Assembly (NCBI RefSeq): GCF_001428685.1
Contig: NZ_LMIK01000005.1
Location: 577,224-641,223 of the forward strand
Source: Lysobacter sp. Root76
Lineage (GTDB): Bacteria > Pseudomonadota > Gammaproteobacteria > Xanthomonadales > Xanthomonadaceae
Direction: 5' to 3'
Length of the DNA: 64,000 bases
A program made the position numbers and the translations under genes. Shown here piece after piece: positions 10,044 through 24,172 of the stretch (within the stretch, counting starts at the first letter, position 1; each line of letters begins with the position of its first letter). A model generated the notes under the pieces. That model saw only the letters and a program-made list of their open reading frames with translations, was not told the origin of the DNA and did no database searches.

Positions 10044-10850
10044 GTGGAACTGCAAGGCAGCCAGCTGACGCTGTTGATCACTCTGTACGCCAAGGCCTTG
10101 GACAACCGAACGGCGAAGCCTTTGCTGCGCGACGAACTGGCCGACGAGGTCGTGCGCCGGATCGACTACGACTTCAGCCGTTTCCAACTCAACGCCGGGC
10201 AGATCAGCGGCCTGGCGCTGCGCGCGAAGGTGCTGGACGACTGGGCGCGCGAATGGCTGGCCCAGCATCCCGACACCATCGTGCTGCACCTGGGCTGCGG
10301 CCTGGACACGCGCGTGTTCCGGATCAATCCGCGTTCGGACCTGGACTGGATCGACATCGACTACCCCGATGTGATCCAGCTGCGCCGCGAGCTGCTGCCC
10401 GAGCGCTATGGCAGCTACCGCATGCTGGCGATGGACGTGTCCGATCCGGATTGGCTGGCGCCGATCGCGGGCGGGCGTCCGGCGCTGATCATCAGCGAAG
10501 GCCTGTTCCCCTACCTGAGCGAATCCGCCGCGCGCGCGCTGGTGCAGCGCGTGATCGATCGTTTTCCGCGCGGGCAATGGCTGTGCGACATCTACAGCCG
10601 GCTCGCGTTGCGGCTGCTGCAGCGCTCCTGGGTCGCGCGCAGCACCGGTGCGCGCTTCGGCGACTGGGGCTTCGACGATCCGCGCGAAATGGAGGAATGG
10701 CATCCGCGGCTGGCCTTCGTCGACGAGCCGCGTTTGCACGAGCGCGCCGGACTGGCGGGGCTCCCTGCGGGCCAGCGTTGGCTGTACAGCGTCTACGACC
10801 GCTGGGCCTGGCTGCGCCGGCTGGGGCGGCTGGCGCGCTATCGCTTCTGA
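10044..10850 (+). CDS. Class I SAM-dependent methyltransferase, leucine carboxyl methyltransferase (LCMT) family
   Basis: The 268-residue protein carries the SAM-binding glycine loop HLGCGLDTRVFR (about residue 82), an acidic motif DWIDIDYPDV and the segment ALIISEGLFPYL. This set is characteristic of the LCMT/PPM1-like O-methyltransferase family, whose bacterial members often modify carboxylates in secondary metabolism. The GTG at 10044 was chosen for a GGAG ribosome-binding site 7 nt upstream and because homology-like sequence (LTLLITLYAKALDNR) begins there. The longer upstream frame is low-complexity Gly/Pro/Arg sequence. The substrate is unknown. Confidence 0.82.
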   Translation: MELQGSQLTLLITLYAKALDNRTAKPLLRDELADEVVRRIDYDFSRFQLNAGQISGLALRAKVLDDWAREWLAQHPDTIVLHLGCGLDTRVFRINPRSDLDWIDIDYPDVIQLRRELLPERYGSYRMLAMDVSDPDWLAPIAGGRPALIISEGLFPYLSESAARALVQRVIDRFPRGQWLCDIYSRLALRLLQRSWVARSTGARFGDWGFDDPREMEEWHPRLAFVDEPRLHERAGLAGLPAGQRWLYSVYDRWAWLRRLGRLARYRF

Positions 10851-10891
10851 CGAAACCGGCTAAGACGGCATCGGTGCCGACGCGAGGGGGT

Positions 10892-11353
10892 TCATGCCGC
10901 CGCGTGCGCGCCGTGCGCCGCCGGCGGCGCCTTGCGGAACGGAATCGCGAGCCGGTTCCAGGCGTTGATCGCGATCACCGCATAGTTGAGCGCACCCAGG
11001 TCGCGTTCGCCGAACGCGGCCAGGGCGCGTTCGTAGACCGCGTCCGGCACTGGCGCGTCGGCGACGCGGGTGACCGCTTCGGTCCAGGCCAGGGCGGCGC
11101 GCTCGCGTTCGCTGAAGGGACCTTCCTCCGGCACCCGCAGCAGTTGCAGGCGCTCGGGAGTTTCGCCGTGGGCGAGGGCTTCGCGGGTGTGCAGCCACAG
11201 GCAGTAGCCGCAGCCGTTGATCTGCGAGGCGCGCAGGTTGATCAGGTCGATCAGCGAGGCTTCCAGGCCGCTGTCGTGGACCGCGGCGTGCAGGGCGCCC
11301 AGGGCTTTGAGACCGGCGGGCAGCAGGGTGTTGGTATCGAGGCGTTGCGACAT
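10892..11353 (-). CDS. Carboxymuconolactone decarboxylase / AhpD-like protein
   Basis: The 153-residue all-helical protein has the AhpD-type redox motif CGYCLWLH (about residues 48-55): Cys-x-x-Cys followed by His. It also has the conserved NAWNR segment. Members reduce peroxides through the CxxC pair or act as alkylhydroperoxidase-like decarboxylases. It is divergent from a LysR gene, with 108 bp between the starts, so that regulator is the probable controller. The last 10 residues are His/Ala-rich and not conserved. Confidence 0.87.
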   Translation of the reverse strand: MSQRLDTNTLLPAGLKALGALHAAVHDSGLEASLIDLINLRASQINGCGYCLWLHTREALAHGETPERLQLLRVPEEGPFSERERAALAWTEAVTRVADAPVPDAVYERALAAFGERDLGALNYAVIAINAWNRLAIPFRKAPPAAHGAHAAA

Positions 11354-11461
11354 GAGCGTGCTCCGGGGAGAGGGGCGGCGGCGCCGTGCGGGGCGTCCGG
11401 CGGGCAGAGTAGGATGTTCATCGGTGAAATACATTCCGACACAAGTGCAAGCGGTGATTGC

Positions 11462-12373
11462 ATGAATGAACAATCCATGTCCTGGGACGATTACCGCTTC
11501 ATCCTCGCCATCGGCCGCGCCGGCTCGCTCAACGGCGCCGCCAAGCGCCTGGGCGTGAGCCACCCCACCGTGTTCCGCCGCGTCAACGAGATCGAGCGCA
11601 AGCTCGGCGCGCGTTTGTTCGAACGCGCGCGCGACGGCTACGCGCCGACCGCGACCGGCGAGGAGGTGGTGCGGGTCGCGGCCGAGGTCGAGGAACGCAT
11701 CGAGGCGACCGAGCGCCGGCTCTCCGGCCTGGACGCGCGGCCGGCCGGCAGTTTGCGGGTGACCACGGTCGAGCCGCTGCTGTACGACCTCCTGCCGCCG
11801 CTGCTGGCGAAGTTCCGCCAGGCGTATCCGCGCATCGTGCTGGAGCTGACCGCCGACAACGCCACCCGCGACCTCAGCCGACGCGAGGCCGATGTCGCCC
11901 TGCGCCCGGGCGGGCAACCGTCGGAGACGCTGGTCGGGCGCAAGGTCGGGGCGATCGCCGCGGCGGTGTATCGGCCACGCCGGATGCAGCTGGCTACCGG
12001 CGCCGACCTGGGCGACTGCGACTGGGTGGTGCCGGACGACAGCCTGTCGCATATCTCGATGGCGCAATGGGTGCGCAAGCGCGGCTATCACGAGCGTGCC
12101 GCGCTGCGCAGCAACAGCCTGCTCGCGTTGCGCGATTCGGTCGCGGTCGGGATCGGCCTGGCGGTGCTGCCTTGTTACCTCTGCGACGGCGATACGCGCC
12201 TGGTGCGGGTCGGCGACCCGATCCCCGAGCTGCGCACCGATCTGTGGCTGTTGACCCATCCGGACCTGCGCCGCACCGAGCGCGTACGGGTGTTCCTGGA
12301 CGCCATGCGCGAGGGCCTGGCGGAGTTGCAGCCGCGCCTGGACGGACAGGCGCCCGCCGGGCTAGCCGTGTAG
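11462..12373 (+). CDS. LysR-family transcriptional regulator
   Basis: The 303-residue protein has an N-terminal HTH at about 8-65 (GSLNGAAKRLGVSHPTVFRRV) and a substrate-binding domain at about 95-290. It belongs to the short-effector-domain LysR type, in which the recognition helix binds half-sites in the divergent spacer. The adjacent divergent AhpD-like gene is its likely target. The ATG at 11462 precedes the HTH by a normal distance. The stop is followed by a small unknown gene on the same strand. Confidence 0.9.
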   Translation: MNEQSMSWDDYRFILAIGRAGSLNGAAKRLGVSHPTVFRRVNEIERKLGARLFERARDGYAPTATGEEVVRVAAEVEERIEATERRLSGLDARPAGSLRVTTVEPLLYDLLPPLLAKFRQAYPRIVLELTADNATRDLSRREADVALRPGGQPSETLVGRKVGAIAAAVYRPRRMQLATGADLGDCDWVVPDDSLSHISMAQWVRKRGYHERAALRSNSLLALRDSVAVGIGLAVLPCYLCDGDTRLVRVGDPIPELRTDLWLLTHPDLRRTERVRVFLDAMREGLAELQPRLDGQAPAGLAV

Positions 12374-12558
12374 GAAAAGTCCTACAAGCGGTCGGGTAGT
12401 CCGATGACGTTATTTGCGTCACGAAAAGTGCACATTGATCGCGTCCCCGACAGCACGGCCTCAGGCAACGGCAGGATGCCGCCGCCATGGAGATGGACGC
12501 CGAGACAGGAATGTCGAAGCTGGGCCGGGGGCGCCTCATCACAGAGCAAGGAAGCGCC

Positions 12559-12774
12559 ATGTTCCGCGTCGAACTGAAGCTGCGGGAAGGCAACGACGGC
12601 AAGGCCCTGACCACTTCCATCGCGGAACTGGCGCAGGTCTACCTCAGCCCCGAGGCCGCACTGGAAGCGGTGCTGCCGCTGGCGCAGCGCTACGCGCAAC
12701 AAACACGCAACGGACTGTGGCTGCGCATCTACGACGCGCGTTCGCAGGCAGTGTTCGGCACGCTGGTCCCCTAG
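12559..12774 (+). CDS. Small conserved-looking hypothetical protein
   Basis: This is a 71-residue mixed alpha/beta protein with no recognised domain. The pattern (MFRVELKLREG, then a helix with SPEAALEAVLPLAQRYA, then LWLRIYDA) suggests a compact strand-helix-strand fold. The ATG at 12559 has an AAGGAAG ribosome-binding site 5 nt upstream and was preferred. A longer in-frame start exists at 12487 with a weaker site, giving 95 residues. A strong terminator-like palindrome follows 12 nt after the stop. Confidence 0.55.
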   Translation: MFRVELKLREGNDGKALTTSIAELAQVYLSPEAALEAVLPLAQRYAQQTRNGLWLRIYDARSQAVFGTLVP

Positions 12775-12785
12775 GCCCGCGTGAA

Positions 12786-12832
12786 GCCCATGCCGCCCGG
12801 AACGGAGGACGACCGCGCCGGGCGGCATGGGC
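12786..12832. terminator. Bidirectional terminator palindrome
   Basis: A perfect 15-bp inverted repeat (GCCCATGCCGCCCGG and its complement) spans 12786-12800 and 12818-12832 with a 17-nt loop. It lies between the ends of two convergent genes (12774 plus, 12838 minus). There is no clear U-tract, as is common in very GC-rich genomes. Confidence 0.7.
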
Positions 12833-12837
12833 GCCTC

Positions 12838-13452
12838 TCAAGCGCCCGCGCTGCGATCCAGCAGGCCCAGGGCCACGGCACGGGCGACGTCGGCTTCCAC
12901 GTCGACGTCCAGATGCAGGGCGGGGTCGTCGAGCCAGCCCAGTTCCTGCGCCGGCCGGCGCGCCAGCAAGCGGCCGAAGCCGCGGTCGCCGTACAGGCTG
13001 CCCGCCTGCGCCATCAATTCGCTTGAGATCGCCGCCGGTATCCCCGGCGCGTCGCCGTGCCGGGTGACCGCGCAGCCCGAGGCCGCGGTCGCCGCGGCGG
13101 CGATCAGCTGCTGCAGATGCGTGGCCTCCAAGGCCGGTTGATCGCAACCGAGTATCAGCACCGGCCCGGCATGCGCGGCCAGCGCCGAGGCGGCCAATTG
13201 CAGGCTGCCGGCCAGGCCCTGTTCCCAATCGCGATTGAACAACCGCTCGCCCGGCAGATCCGCGATCGCCGCCAGCAGCGCATCGGCGTCGGCGCCGAGC
13301 ACGACCAACAGGCGTCGCGGCCCGGTCTGCGCGGCCAGGCGCACGGCGCGGTGGATCAGGGTTTCGCCGTCGCGGCTCAGGTTCTGTTTGGCGCGGCCGA
13401 GCCGGCGGCTGCCGCCGGCGGCCAGCACCACCGCCGCGTGCGCCGCGCTCAT
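12838..13452 (-). CDS. MobA-like/MocA-type molybdenum cofactor nucleotidyltransferase
   Basis: The 204-residue protein has the NTP-transferase opening AAVVLAAGGSRRLGRAKQ (residues about 6-23). It also has LILGCDQPAL, the acidic motif of the MobA/MocA superfamily. In MocA the enzyme attaches CMP to molybdopterin to make the cytosine dinucleotide cofactor. That fits the neighbouring iorAB-type hydroxylase, which uses this cofactor. Its start overlaps the stop of the upstream XdhC gene by 4 nt, so the two are co-translated. The substrate (CTP versus GTP) is inferred from context. Confidence 0.85.
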   Translation of the reverse strand: MSAAHAAVVLAAGGSRRLGRAKQNLSRDGETLIHRAVRLAAQTGPRRLLVVLGADADALLAAIADLPGERLFNRDWEQGLAGSLQLAASALAAHAGPVLILGCDQPALEATHLQQLIAAAATAASGCAVTRHGDAPGIPAAISSELMAQAGSLYGDRGFGRLLARRPAQELGWLDDPALHLDVDVEADVARAVALGLLDRSAGA

Positions 13453-14450
13453 GCCGGGGTGTGGCGCAGCGCCTGCAACTGCGCCGCGATGCTGAGCGCG
13501 ATCGCCTCCGGCCCGTCGCCGCCGAGCTTGAGTCCGATCGGCGCGTGCAGACGCGGCGTCAGCGCCGCGCGCGCGGTTTCGGGCAGCACCTTGAACAGGT
13601 CGTCGCGGCGCTGGCCCGGGCCGAGCAGGCCGACGAAACCGATGTCGCTGGCGGCGAGCGCTTCCAGGGCCTCGCGGTCGAGTTCGAAATGGTGGTGCAT
13701 GACCAGCGCGGCGTCGTGCGGGCGCGTGGTCGATAGCGCCTGCGCCGGCGCGCGCGCGATCACGCTGTCGGCGAGCGCGGCTTGCGCCGACCAGCGCGGG
13801 CGGCGCTCCACGACGCTGGTGACCCAGCCCAGGGTGCGCAACAGCGGCAGCAGCGCCGGTGATTCCGGTCCCGCGCCGAACACCAGCACCGACGGCGGCC
13901 GCGCGATCTCCAGCCGCCACGCGGTGGCGCCGCGGCCCAGCCACGGCGGCGTCGCCACCGGCAGGGTCCAGGGCCGGCGCAGGTCGCCGACGTTGGCGCG
14001 CATCGCGCCGTTGATGTCGATCTCCAGGCGCAGGTCGCCGTGGCCGCGCCGCCATTCGTCGACCAGCGCCGGCAATTCACGCAGCGCGGCCAGCGGCAGC
14101 AGCGCCAGGCGCAGGCGGCCGCGGCAGCCGATCGCCGACCCGTCGAACAGGTCCTCGTCGCTGCGGGTGTCGATGTCCATCCATTCGACCCGGCCGTAAC
14201 GCGCCGCGTCCGCAGCCAGGGTTTCGATCTCCGGTTCGATGCAGCCGCCGCTGAGCCAGCCGGCCTGGCCGTCGCGGGCGCCGAACAGGGCCAGCGCGCC
14301 GGGGTGCACGTAGGTCGAACCGTCGGTCTCCAGCACCAGCGCCAGGGTCGCGCCGTCGCCGCGTTCCTGCGCGCGCACCGCGGCTTCCAGGATGCCGCGC
14401 ACGCCGCCGGCGGCGGGCAGGGCGGGAGTAACGGGCGGAGCGTCTGGCAC
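13449..14450 (-). CDS. XdhC/CoxI-family molybdenum cofactor chaperone
   Basis: The protein is 333 residues from a GTG start. An N-terminal XdhC_CoxI domain (about 12-80) contains GSTYVHPGALALF and WLSGGCIEPEI, with the conserved Cys. A C-terminal XdhC Rossmann domain (about 165-310) contains LVFGAGPES and IGFVGLLGPGQRR. XdhC binds the molybdenum cofactor, promotes its sulfuration and delivers it to xanthine-dehydrogenase-family enzymes, here presumably the divergent IorB. The GTG at 14450 has an AGGGA site 6 nt upstream. An ATG at 14498 is an alternative giving 16 more residues. Confidence 0.88.
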   Translation of the reverse strand: MPDAPPVTPALPAAGGVRGILEAAVRAQERGDGATLALVLETDGSTYVHPGALALFGARDGQAGWLSGGCIEPEIETLAADAARYGRVEWMDIDTRSDEDLFDGSAIGCRGRLRLALLPLAALRELPALVDEWRRGHGDLRLEIDINGAMRANVGDLRRPWTLPVATPPWLGRGATAWRLEIARPPSVLVFGAGPESPALLPLLRTLGWVTSVVERRPRWSAQAALADSVIARAPAQALSTTRPHDAALVMHHHFELDREALEALAASDIGFVGLLGPGQRRDDLFKVLPETARAALTPRLHAPIGLKLGGDGPEAIALSIAAQLQALRHTPA

Positions 14451-14647
14451 GGTGGTTCCCTGGGCGCGGACGACGCCCCGATCATGCGGTCTGGGCATGA
14501 CGCCTGCAAACGCATTGACGCGGTATTTGCCGGGCGCCGTTCCGCCGGGGCGCCGTACTGCGGGGGACGCGGAGGTCGCCGGACCCGGTTGGCACAACGC
14601 GCGTGCCAGGCGTATGTTGTCGTTTCCCCAGCCGCCGCGAGGGATGC

Positions 14648-15103
14648 ATGAAACTGCACGTCAACGGCAACGAGCACGAGGTGGACGCCCCACCCGACAT
14701 GCCTTTGCTCTGGGTCCTGCGCGACCTGATGCAACTCACCGGCACCAAGTTCGGCTGCGGCATCGCCCAATGCGGCGCCTGCACCGTGCACGTCGACGGC
14801 GCCCCGCGCCGCTCCTGCGTGACGCCGGTATCGACCGTCGAAGGCAAGCAGATCCTGACCATCGAAGGCCTGTCGCCCGACGGCAGCCATCCGGTGCAGC
14901 GCGCCTGGGCCGAGCTCGATGTGGTCCAGTGCGGCTACTGCCAGTCCGGCCAGATCATGTCCGCGGCCGCGCTGCTGGCCAAGGTGCCTGCGCCTACCGA
15001 CACCGATATCGATCAGGCCCTGTCCGGCAACATCTGCCGTTGCGGCACCTACCCGCGGATCCGCGCGGCGGTGAAGCGCGCGGCCGGCTCGGGACAAGTC
15101 TGA
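14648..15103 (+). CDS. iorA: (2Fe-2S) subunit of an isoquinoline 1-oxidoreductase-type hydroxylase
   Basis: The 151-residue protein carries both iron-sulfur motifs of molybdenum hydroxylase small subunits. The plant-type ferredoxin cluster [14 protein letters not shown] is at about residues 36-49. The second cluster is CGYCQSGQ (about 98-105) together with [12 protein letters not shown] (about 133-144). It relays electrons from the molybdenum centre of the large subunit. The ATG at 14648 has a GAGGGA site just upstream and matches the usual N-terminus of IorA-like proteins. It is followed 105 nt later by the large subunit. Confidence 0.9.
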   Translation: MKLHVNGNEHEVDAPPDMPLLWVLRDLMQLTGTKFGCGIAQCGACTVHVDGAPRRSCVTPVSTVEGKQILTIEGLSPDGSHPVQRAWAELDVVQCGYCQSGQIMSAAALLAKVPAPTDTDIDQALSGNICRCGTYPRIRAAVKRAAGSGQV

Positions 15104-15208
15104 TCAGGGCAGGTCTGTCAGAGCAGGTCTGACCACGCCAGCAACCGGACCTCGCGCGGCTTCGCTGCCGCCCGCGCCGTCCGTCACGCGACTCAACGGA
15201 GGTTAGCC

Positions 15209-17374
15209 GTGAACGCCGTGCCCCAGCCGTCCCGACGTCAGTTCCTCAAAGCCGGCGCCCTGCTCGGTGGCGGGCTGGTGATCGGTTTCGTGATACCCGG
15301 CGCGCGCCGTTTCGCGCTCGCCGCGCCCGCCGAAGCCGCCGCCGCGGCCGGCTTCGCCCCCAACGCCTTCCTGCGCATCGGCAACGACGACAGCGTGACC
15401 GTGCTGATCGCGCACTCCGAAATGGGGCAGGGCATCTGGACCGGCCTGTCGATGCTGGTCGCCGAAGAACTGGACGCGGACTGGTCGAAGATCCGGGTCG
15501 AGCACGCGCCCGCGGCGCCGGCGTACGCGCACACCGCGTTCGGCATGCAGATGACCGGCGGTTCCACCAGCACCTGGTCCGAGTTCGACCGCTATCGCCA
15601 GGCCGGCGCGACCGCGCGCCAGCTGCTGGTCGCCGCCGCGGCGCAGCGCTTCGGCGTGGCCGAGTCGGAGGTGCGCACCGAGAACGGCGTGGCCATCGCC
15701 GGCAACCAGCGCGCGCGCTACGGCGAACTCGCCGACGCGGCGGCGAAATTGCCGGTATCCAAGACCGCGCCGGTGCTCAAGCAGGCCAAGGACTGGAAGC
15801 TGATCGGCAAGCCGACCAAGCGCCTGGACTCGCCCGAAAAAATCACCGGCCGGGCGAAGTTCGGCATGGACGTGCAGTTCGAGGGCCTGCTGACCGCGGT
15901 GGTCGCGCGGCCGCCGGTGTTCGGCGGCAAGGTCAAATCCTTCGACGCGGCCAAGGCCAAGGCCGTGCCCGGCGTGCGCGACGTGGTCCAGGTGCCGACC
16001 GGCGTGGCGGTGGTCGCCGATCACTACTGGGCCGCCAAGCAGGGCCGCGACGCATTGCAGATCGAGTGGGACCTGGGACCGAACGCGGCGCTGGACACCG
16101 CGGCGCTGCGCGAGCAATTCCGCAAGCTCGCGGCGACCCCGGGCACCGTCGCCGCGCAGGCCGGCGATGCCGCCGCCGCGCTGGCCAAGGCCGGCAAGAC
16201 CTTCGACGCCGAATACAACGTGCCCTATCTCGCGCATGCGCCGATGGAGCCCTTGAACTGCACGGTGAAGATCGACGGCGACGGTTGCGAAATCTGGACC
16301 GGCACCCAGTTCCAGACCCTGGACCAGCAGGTCGCGGCCGGCATTCTCGGGCTCAAGCCCGAGCAGGTCATGATCCACACCATGTTCCTGGGCGGTGGCT
16401 TCGGCCGGCGCGCCACCCCGACCTCGGATTTCGTTTCCGAAGCGGTGCAGGTGGCCAAGGCCGCGGGCAAGCCGGTGAAGACGGTGTGGTCGCGCGAGGA
16501 CGACGTGCGCGGCGGCTACTACCGGCCCATGTACCTGCAGCAGGCGAAAATCGCCGTCGACGCGCAGGGCTATCCGGTGGCCTGGCAGCACCGCCTGGTC
16601 GGGCAGTCCATCCTCGGCGGCACGCCGTTCGAAGCGGCGCTGGTCAAGAACGGCATCGATTCGACCTCGGTCGAAGGCGTCGCCGATTCGCCCTACCTCA
16701 AGGACATCGCCCACCATCGCGTCGAGCTGCATTCGCCCAAGACCGGGATACCGGTGCTGTGGTGGCGATCGGTCGGCCACAGTTACAACGCCTTCGTGAT
16801 GGAGAGCCTGATCGACGAGCTCGCGCACGCCGCCGGCAAGGATCCGGTCGAATACCGGCGCGCGCTGCTCAAGGCGCATCCGCGCCATCTCGGGGCGCTG
16901 AACCTGGCCGCCGAGAAAGCCGGCTGGAGCGTGGCGCCGGCCAAGGGCCGCGGCCGCGGCGTCGCCGTGCACGAATCCTTCGGCAGCTATCTGGCGCAGA
17001 TCGCCGAGGTCTCGGTCGAGAACGGCGCGATCCGCGTGCACCGGGTGGTGTGCGCCATCGACTGCGGCGTGGCGGTCAATCCGGAAGGCGTGCGCGCGCA
17101 GATGGAATCGGGCATCGCCTTCGGCCTGGGCGCGGCGCTGCACAGCGCACTGAACTTCAAGGGCGGCCGCGTGCAGGAATCGAACTACCACGACTACCAG
17201 GTGCTGCGCCTGCACGAGATGCCGCAGGTCGAGGTCCACATCGTGCCCAGCACCGAACGCATGGGCGGCGCCGGCGAGCCCGGTACCGCGCCGATCGCGC
17301 CCGCCGTCGCCAACGCGGTGTTCGCGTTGACCGGCCAGCGCCTGCGCGAACTGCCGCTGCGGCTGAAGGCCTGA
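15209..17374 (+). CDS. iorB: Molybdopterin-binding large subunit of an isoquinoline 1-oxidoreductase-type hydroxylase
   Basis: The 721-residue protein begins with a twin-arginine signal (SRRQFLKAG, residues about 9-17), so the folded heterodimer should be exported to the periplasm. Xanthine-dehydrogenase-family motifs follow, including [21 protein letters not shown] near residue 395, and the C-terminal Glu motif [10 protein letters not shown] (about 691-700), which carries the catalytic Glu. Isoquinoline oxidoreductases hydroxylate N-heteroaromatics; related enzymes oxidise aldehydes. The actual substrate is not predictable. Electrons likely pass to the c-type cytochrome encoded 10 nt downstream. 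Confidence 0.9.
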   Translation: MNAVPQPSRRQFLKAGALLGGGLVIGFVIPGARRFALAAPAEAAAAAGFAPNAFLRIGNDDSVTVLIAHSEMGQGIWTGLSMLVAEELDADWSKIRVEHAPAAPAYAHTAFGMQMTGGSTSTWSEFDRYRQAGATARQLLVAAAAQRFGVAESEVRTENGVAIAGNQRARYGELADAAAKLPVSKTAPVLKQAKDWKLIGKPTKRLDSPEKITGRAKFGMDVQFEGLLTAVVARPPVFGGKVKSFDAAKAKAVPGVRDVVQVPTGVAVVADHYWAAKQGRDALQIEWDLGPNAALDTAALREQFRKLAATPGTVAAQAGDAAAALAKAGKTFDAEYNVPYLAHAPMEPLNCTVKIDGDGCEIWTGTQFQTLDQQVAAGILGLKPEQVMIHTMFLGGGFGRRATPTSDFVSEAVQVAKAAGKPVKTVWSREDDVRGGYYRPMYLQQAKIAVDAQGYPVAWQHRLVGQSILGGTPFEAALVKNGIDSTSVEGVADSPYLKDIAHHRVELHSPKTGIPVLWWRSVGHSYNAFVMESLIDELAHAAGKDPVEYRRALLKAHPRHLGALNLAAEKAGWSVAPAKGRGRGVAVHESFGSYLAQIAEVSVENGAIRVHRVVCAIDCGVAVNPEGVRAQMESGIAFGLGAALHSALNFKGGRVQESNYHDYQVLRLHEMPQVEVHIVPSTERMGGAGEPGTAPIAPAVANAVFALTGQRLRELPLRLKA

Positions 17375-17384
17375 GGACGACGAC

Positions 17385-17954
17385 ATGCGCATACCGTTAT
17401 CGATCGCCCTGATCTGCGCGCTCGCCGCCTGCGGCCCGCGGCCCAGCCCCGAGCAGCGCGAAAAAGCCGTCGCGGCCTTCGCCACCGTGCAGAAGGTGTT
17501 CCAGCACCCGCGCTGCCAGAACTGCCACATCCCCGGCGACCAGCCGCTGCAGTTCGACGCCGGCCTGCCGCACGCCATGGGCGTGGTGCGCGGCCCCGAC
17601 GGCAAGGGCGCCGCGGGCCTGCCCTGCGCGACCTGCCATGGCGAGAAGAACCTGCCGGCCAGCTACGGCCCGAACGCGCCGCCGGGCGCGCCGCATTGGC
17701 AGTTGCCGCCGCCGGAGCACAAGATGGCCTGGATCGGTCTGCCGCCGAAGCAGTTGTGCGAAATGATCCAGGACAAACGCAGCAACGGCGACCGCGACTT
17801 CGCCGCGCTGCTCAAGCACGTCAGCGAGGACAAGCTGGTGCTGTGGGGCTGGGAGCCCGGCGGCAACCGTCTGCCGGTGCCGGTGCCGCACGACGAATTC
17901 GTCGCCCAGTTCAAACTCTGGGCCGACGCCGGCGGTCCTTGCCCGGCCTCGTAA
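17385..17954 (+). CDS. Dihaem c-type cytochrome-like lipoprotein, electron acceptor of the IorAB-type enzyme
   Basis: The 189-residue protein has a lipoprotein-type signal peptide (LICALAACG, Cys at about 16). It has two c-type haem motifs, CQNCH (about 45-49) and CATCH (about 84-88). This type of protein is often annotated as an isoquinoline 1-oxidoreductase subunit. It sits directly after iorB, so it probably accepts electrons from the hydroxylase in the periplasm. A repeat-rich spacer and a terminator palindrome follow. Confidence 0.82.
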   Translation: MRIPLSIALICALAACGPRPSPEQREKAVAAFATVQKVFQHPRCQNCHIPGDQPLQFDAGLPHAMGVVRGPDGKGAAGLPCATCHGEKNLPASYGPNAPPGAPHWQLPPPEHKMAWIGLPPKQLCEMIQDKRSNGDRDFAALLKHVSEDKLVLWGWEPGGNRLPVPVPHDEFVAQFKLWADAGGPCPAS

Positions 17955-17962
17955 CCCCGCCT

Positions 17963-18067
17963 GGGGAGTGGCGCGAGCCGCGATCGCGTCCTCGCGGTTG
18001 CGACGCAACTGCGGTATCGCGATCGCGGCTCACGCCGCTCCCACAGCGGCTCACGCCGCTCCCACAG
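17963..18067. repeat. REP-like palindromic repeat cluster (three copies)
   Basis: One diverged copy of the window's extragenic palindrome lies at about 17963-17987 (GGGAGTGGCGCGAGCCGCG). It faces an inverted copy at 18019-18046 (GCGGCTCACGCCGCTCCCACAG core), with a second inverted partial copy directly abutting at 18047-18067. The same family recurs at 29.1, 38.9-39.1 and 46.8 kb, always outside genes. Confidence 0.85.
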
Positions 18068-18092
18068 TCGCTGGCGTGTTGGCGCATGGACT

Positions 18093-18121
18093 GAAGCCCG
18101 CGGCGTCGCGCCGCGGGCTTC
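18093..18121. terminator. Bidirectional terminator between convergent genes
   Basis: A perfect 13-bp stem (GAAGCCCGCGGCG and its complement) with a 3-nt loop TCG lies between the ends of the cytochrome gene (17954, plus) and czcA (18128, minus). It is followed by TCGTTTC on the plus strand. The position and symmetry fit a shared terminator. Confidence 0.8.
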
Positions 18122-18127
18122 GTCGTT

Positions 18128-22318
<4,191 letters not shown>

Positions 22319-22322
<4 letters not shown>

Positions 22323-23623
22323 GGGGCGGCTCCGGTGGGGGTGGCGTCGGCGACGACGAAGGACTCGCCGGTGAGGCGCTGGATTTCGATCAGGGCGAGC
22401 TGCGCTTCCAGTGCAGCGTCCAGGCGCTGCTTGCGCGCGGCCACGCTTTCGGCCTGCAGCAGGGCCAGTTCGAGATAGCCGATCGCGCCGGCGCGGTAGG
22501 CGTACTCGGCCGCGTCCTCGGCGCGCTTCAGGCGCGGCAGCACGTCCTCCTGCAATCGCCCGACTTCGAGCGCGGCGACGCGATAGCGGCCGTGCGCTTC
22601 GACCAGGGTCGAGTACAGCGCCAGACCCTGGATTTCGCGTTCGGTCTCCACGCTCGCCAGTTCGGCGCGCGCGCCGCGGATCTCCGGTTCGGCGCGGCCG
22701 CGCGCGCCCAGCGCGAACGACACCCCGCCGAGCAGCGCCAGATCGCCGCCGTCCTGCAGGCGGCGCACGCCGGCCTGCCAGTCCAGATCGGCGCTGGCCT
22801 GGCTCTGGGCCAGGCGCAGGCGCGCCTCGCCGATGCGTCGCGCGTCGACGAAGCGGGTCAGTTCCGGCGTGCGTTCGAGCAAAGCGGCGAGCGCATCGGC
22901 GTCGGCGATCTTCGGCAAGGCATACGGATCGCCGGCGACCTGGGCGAAGCCGGGGTCGCGTTCGCCCCACAGCGCGGCCAGGTGCTGACGTGCGGCGAGC
23001 AGGGCCTGCTCGCTGCGGCCGCGGTCGAGTTCGGCGCGCGCCTGCGCGGCCTGCGCGGTCAGCAGGCCCGATTCCGGCGAGGCGCCGGCGATCAGGCGCT
23101 GACGCGCGGCGGCGACGCTGCGTTTGCGCTGGGCGATATCAAGTTGGGCGAGTTCGATCCGGCGCTGGGCGACGGCGATGGCGAGATAACGCCGCGCAGC
23201 TTCGGCCAACAGATCGAGGCGACGGCTCTCGCGTTCGAGCGCGAGCGCGTCGATCCGGCCCTGCGCCAACGCACGGCGTGCGTCGAGCTTGCCGCCGCGT
23301 TCGAATACCGAGGCCAGGGTCAGGGACAGTTCGGCGCCGCGCAGCATGCGCAGGTCGCCGCTGCCGAACGCGTTCTCCAGGCTAGCGCCGGCGACCAGCG
23401 CCGGGCGCTGGCCGGCGCGGTCGAGTTCGGCCGCGAGCGCGTCGCGGCGCTGGCCGAACAGGCGCAGGTCGGGATGCGAGGCGTCGATGCGCGCGAGCGC
23501 GTCGTCGAGAGTGAACACCGCCGGGCGCGGGGCCGCGGCGGAAACAGCAGGGGGCAACTGCGCGCGTGCAGGAAAGCACAACGCAGCCGCCAGGACGGCC
23601 GAAGCCGCTGGACGCAACCACAT
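22319..23623 (-). CDS. czcC: TolC-family outer-membrane channel (CzcC type)
   Basis: The 434-residue protein has a signal peptide (ending FPARAQ) and two long repeated helical segments typical of TolC-family outer-membrane efflux proteins (for example LAEAARRYLAIAVAQRRIELAQ). It forms the outer-membrane exit duct for the CzcAB pump. It is the second gene of the minus-strand czc operon and is coupled to czcB by a 4-nt overlap. Its length is in the normal range (about 420). Confidence 0.9.
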
Positions 23624-23680
23624 GAGGGAATACTCCGAATCGGGACAGGAACGATCGGCCGGCTCAGGCCGGCGGCGACG

Positions 23681-24052
23681 TCAGTCCGCGATCGGGGGGC
23701 GGAACGGCGCCGGCAACGGCGCCGGCACGAACGCGAACGCGCGCGGCGGAATCGCCTCGCGGGTGGCGGGCGCGGTCACGCCCAACTCGTAACGCGGCAG
23801 TACCGCGGCCTGCTGGCCGCAGCAGTGGCTCAGGTGCCAGCGGTTGTCGCTGTCGCCGTCGCTGCCGGGCTGGCCCGGCGGATGGTCATGGCCGTGCTCG
23901 CCCAGGGCCGATTCGCTCTGCGCGCCGCCGATCGATGCGATCTCGCGCGCCTCCTCGGCGAACGCCAGCGCCGGCCGGACCACGGCCATGGCGATCAGCA
24001 GGCCGAAGACCAGGCAGCGCAGGATCGAGGACAGGGGCGGCAGACCGGACAT
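23681..24052 (-). CDS. His-rich periplasmic protein, CzcI-like
   Basis: The 123-residue protein has a signal peptide (hydrophobic residues about 9-30, ALAFAEEA) and clustered metal-ligand residues. These are HGHDHPPG at about 54-61 and HLSHCC at about 74-79. The C-terminal 45 residues are Pro/Ala-rich. It is the first gene of the czcCBA operon, 57 nt upstream of czcC, the place held by czcI in other metal-resistance operons. A role in binding metal or modulating induction is likely, but the sequence similarity to CzcI itself is weak. Confidence 0.6.
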   Translation of the reverse strand: MSGLPPLSSILRCLVFGLLIAMAVVRPALAFAEEAREIASIGGAQSESALGEHGHDHPPGQPGSDGDSDNRWHLSHCCGQQAAVLPRYELGVTAPATREAIPPRAFAFVPAPLPAPFRPPIAD

Positions 24053-24172
24053 GGCCGCTAGGGTACGGGCCGGGTGCGGCGATACACAATTGCGCCGATA
24101 CGGCACAGTGCGTGCCGCACGGGCGTCACATGCGCTGGCCAGACTGCGCGCCTCGTCTACAGGGGGCGTGTC

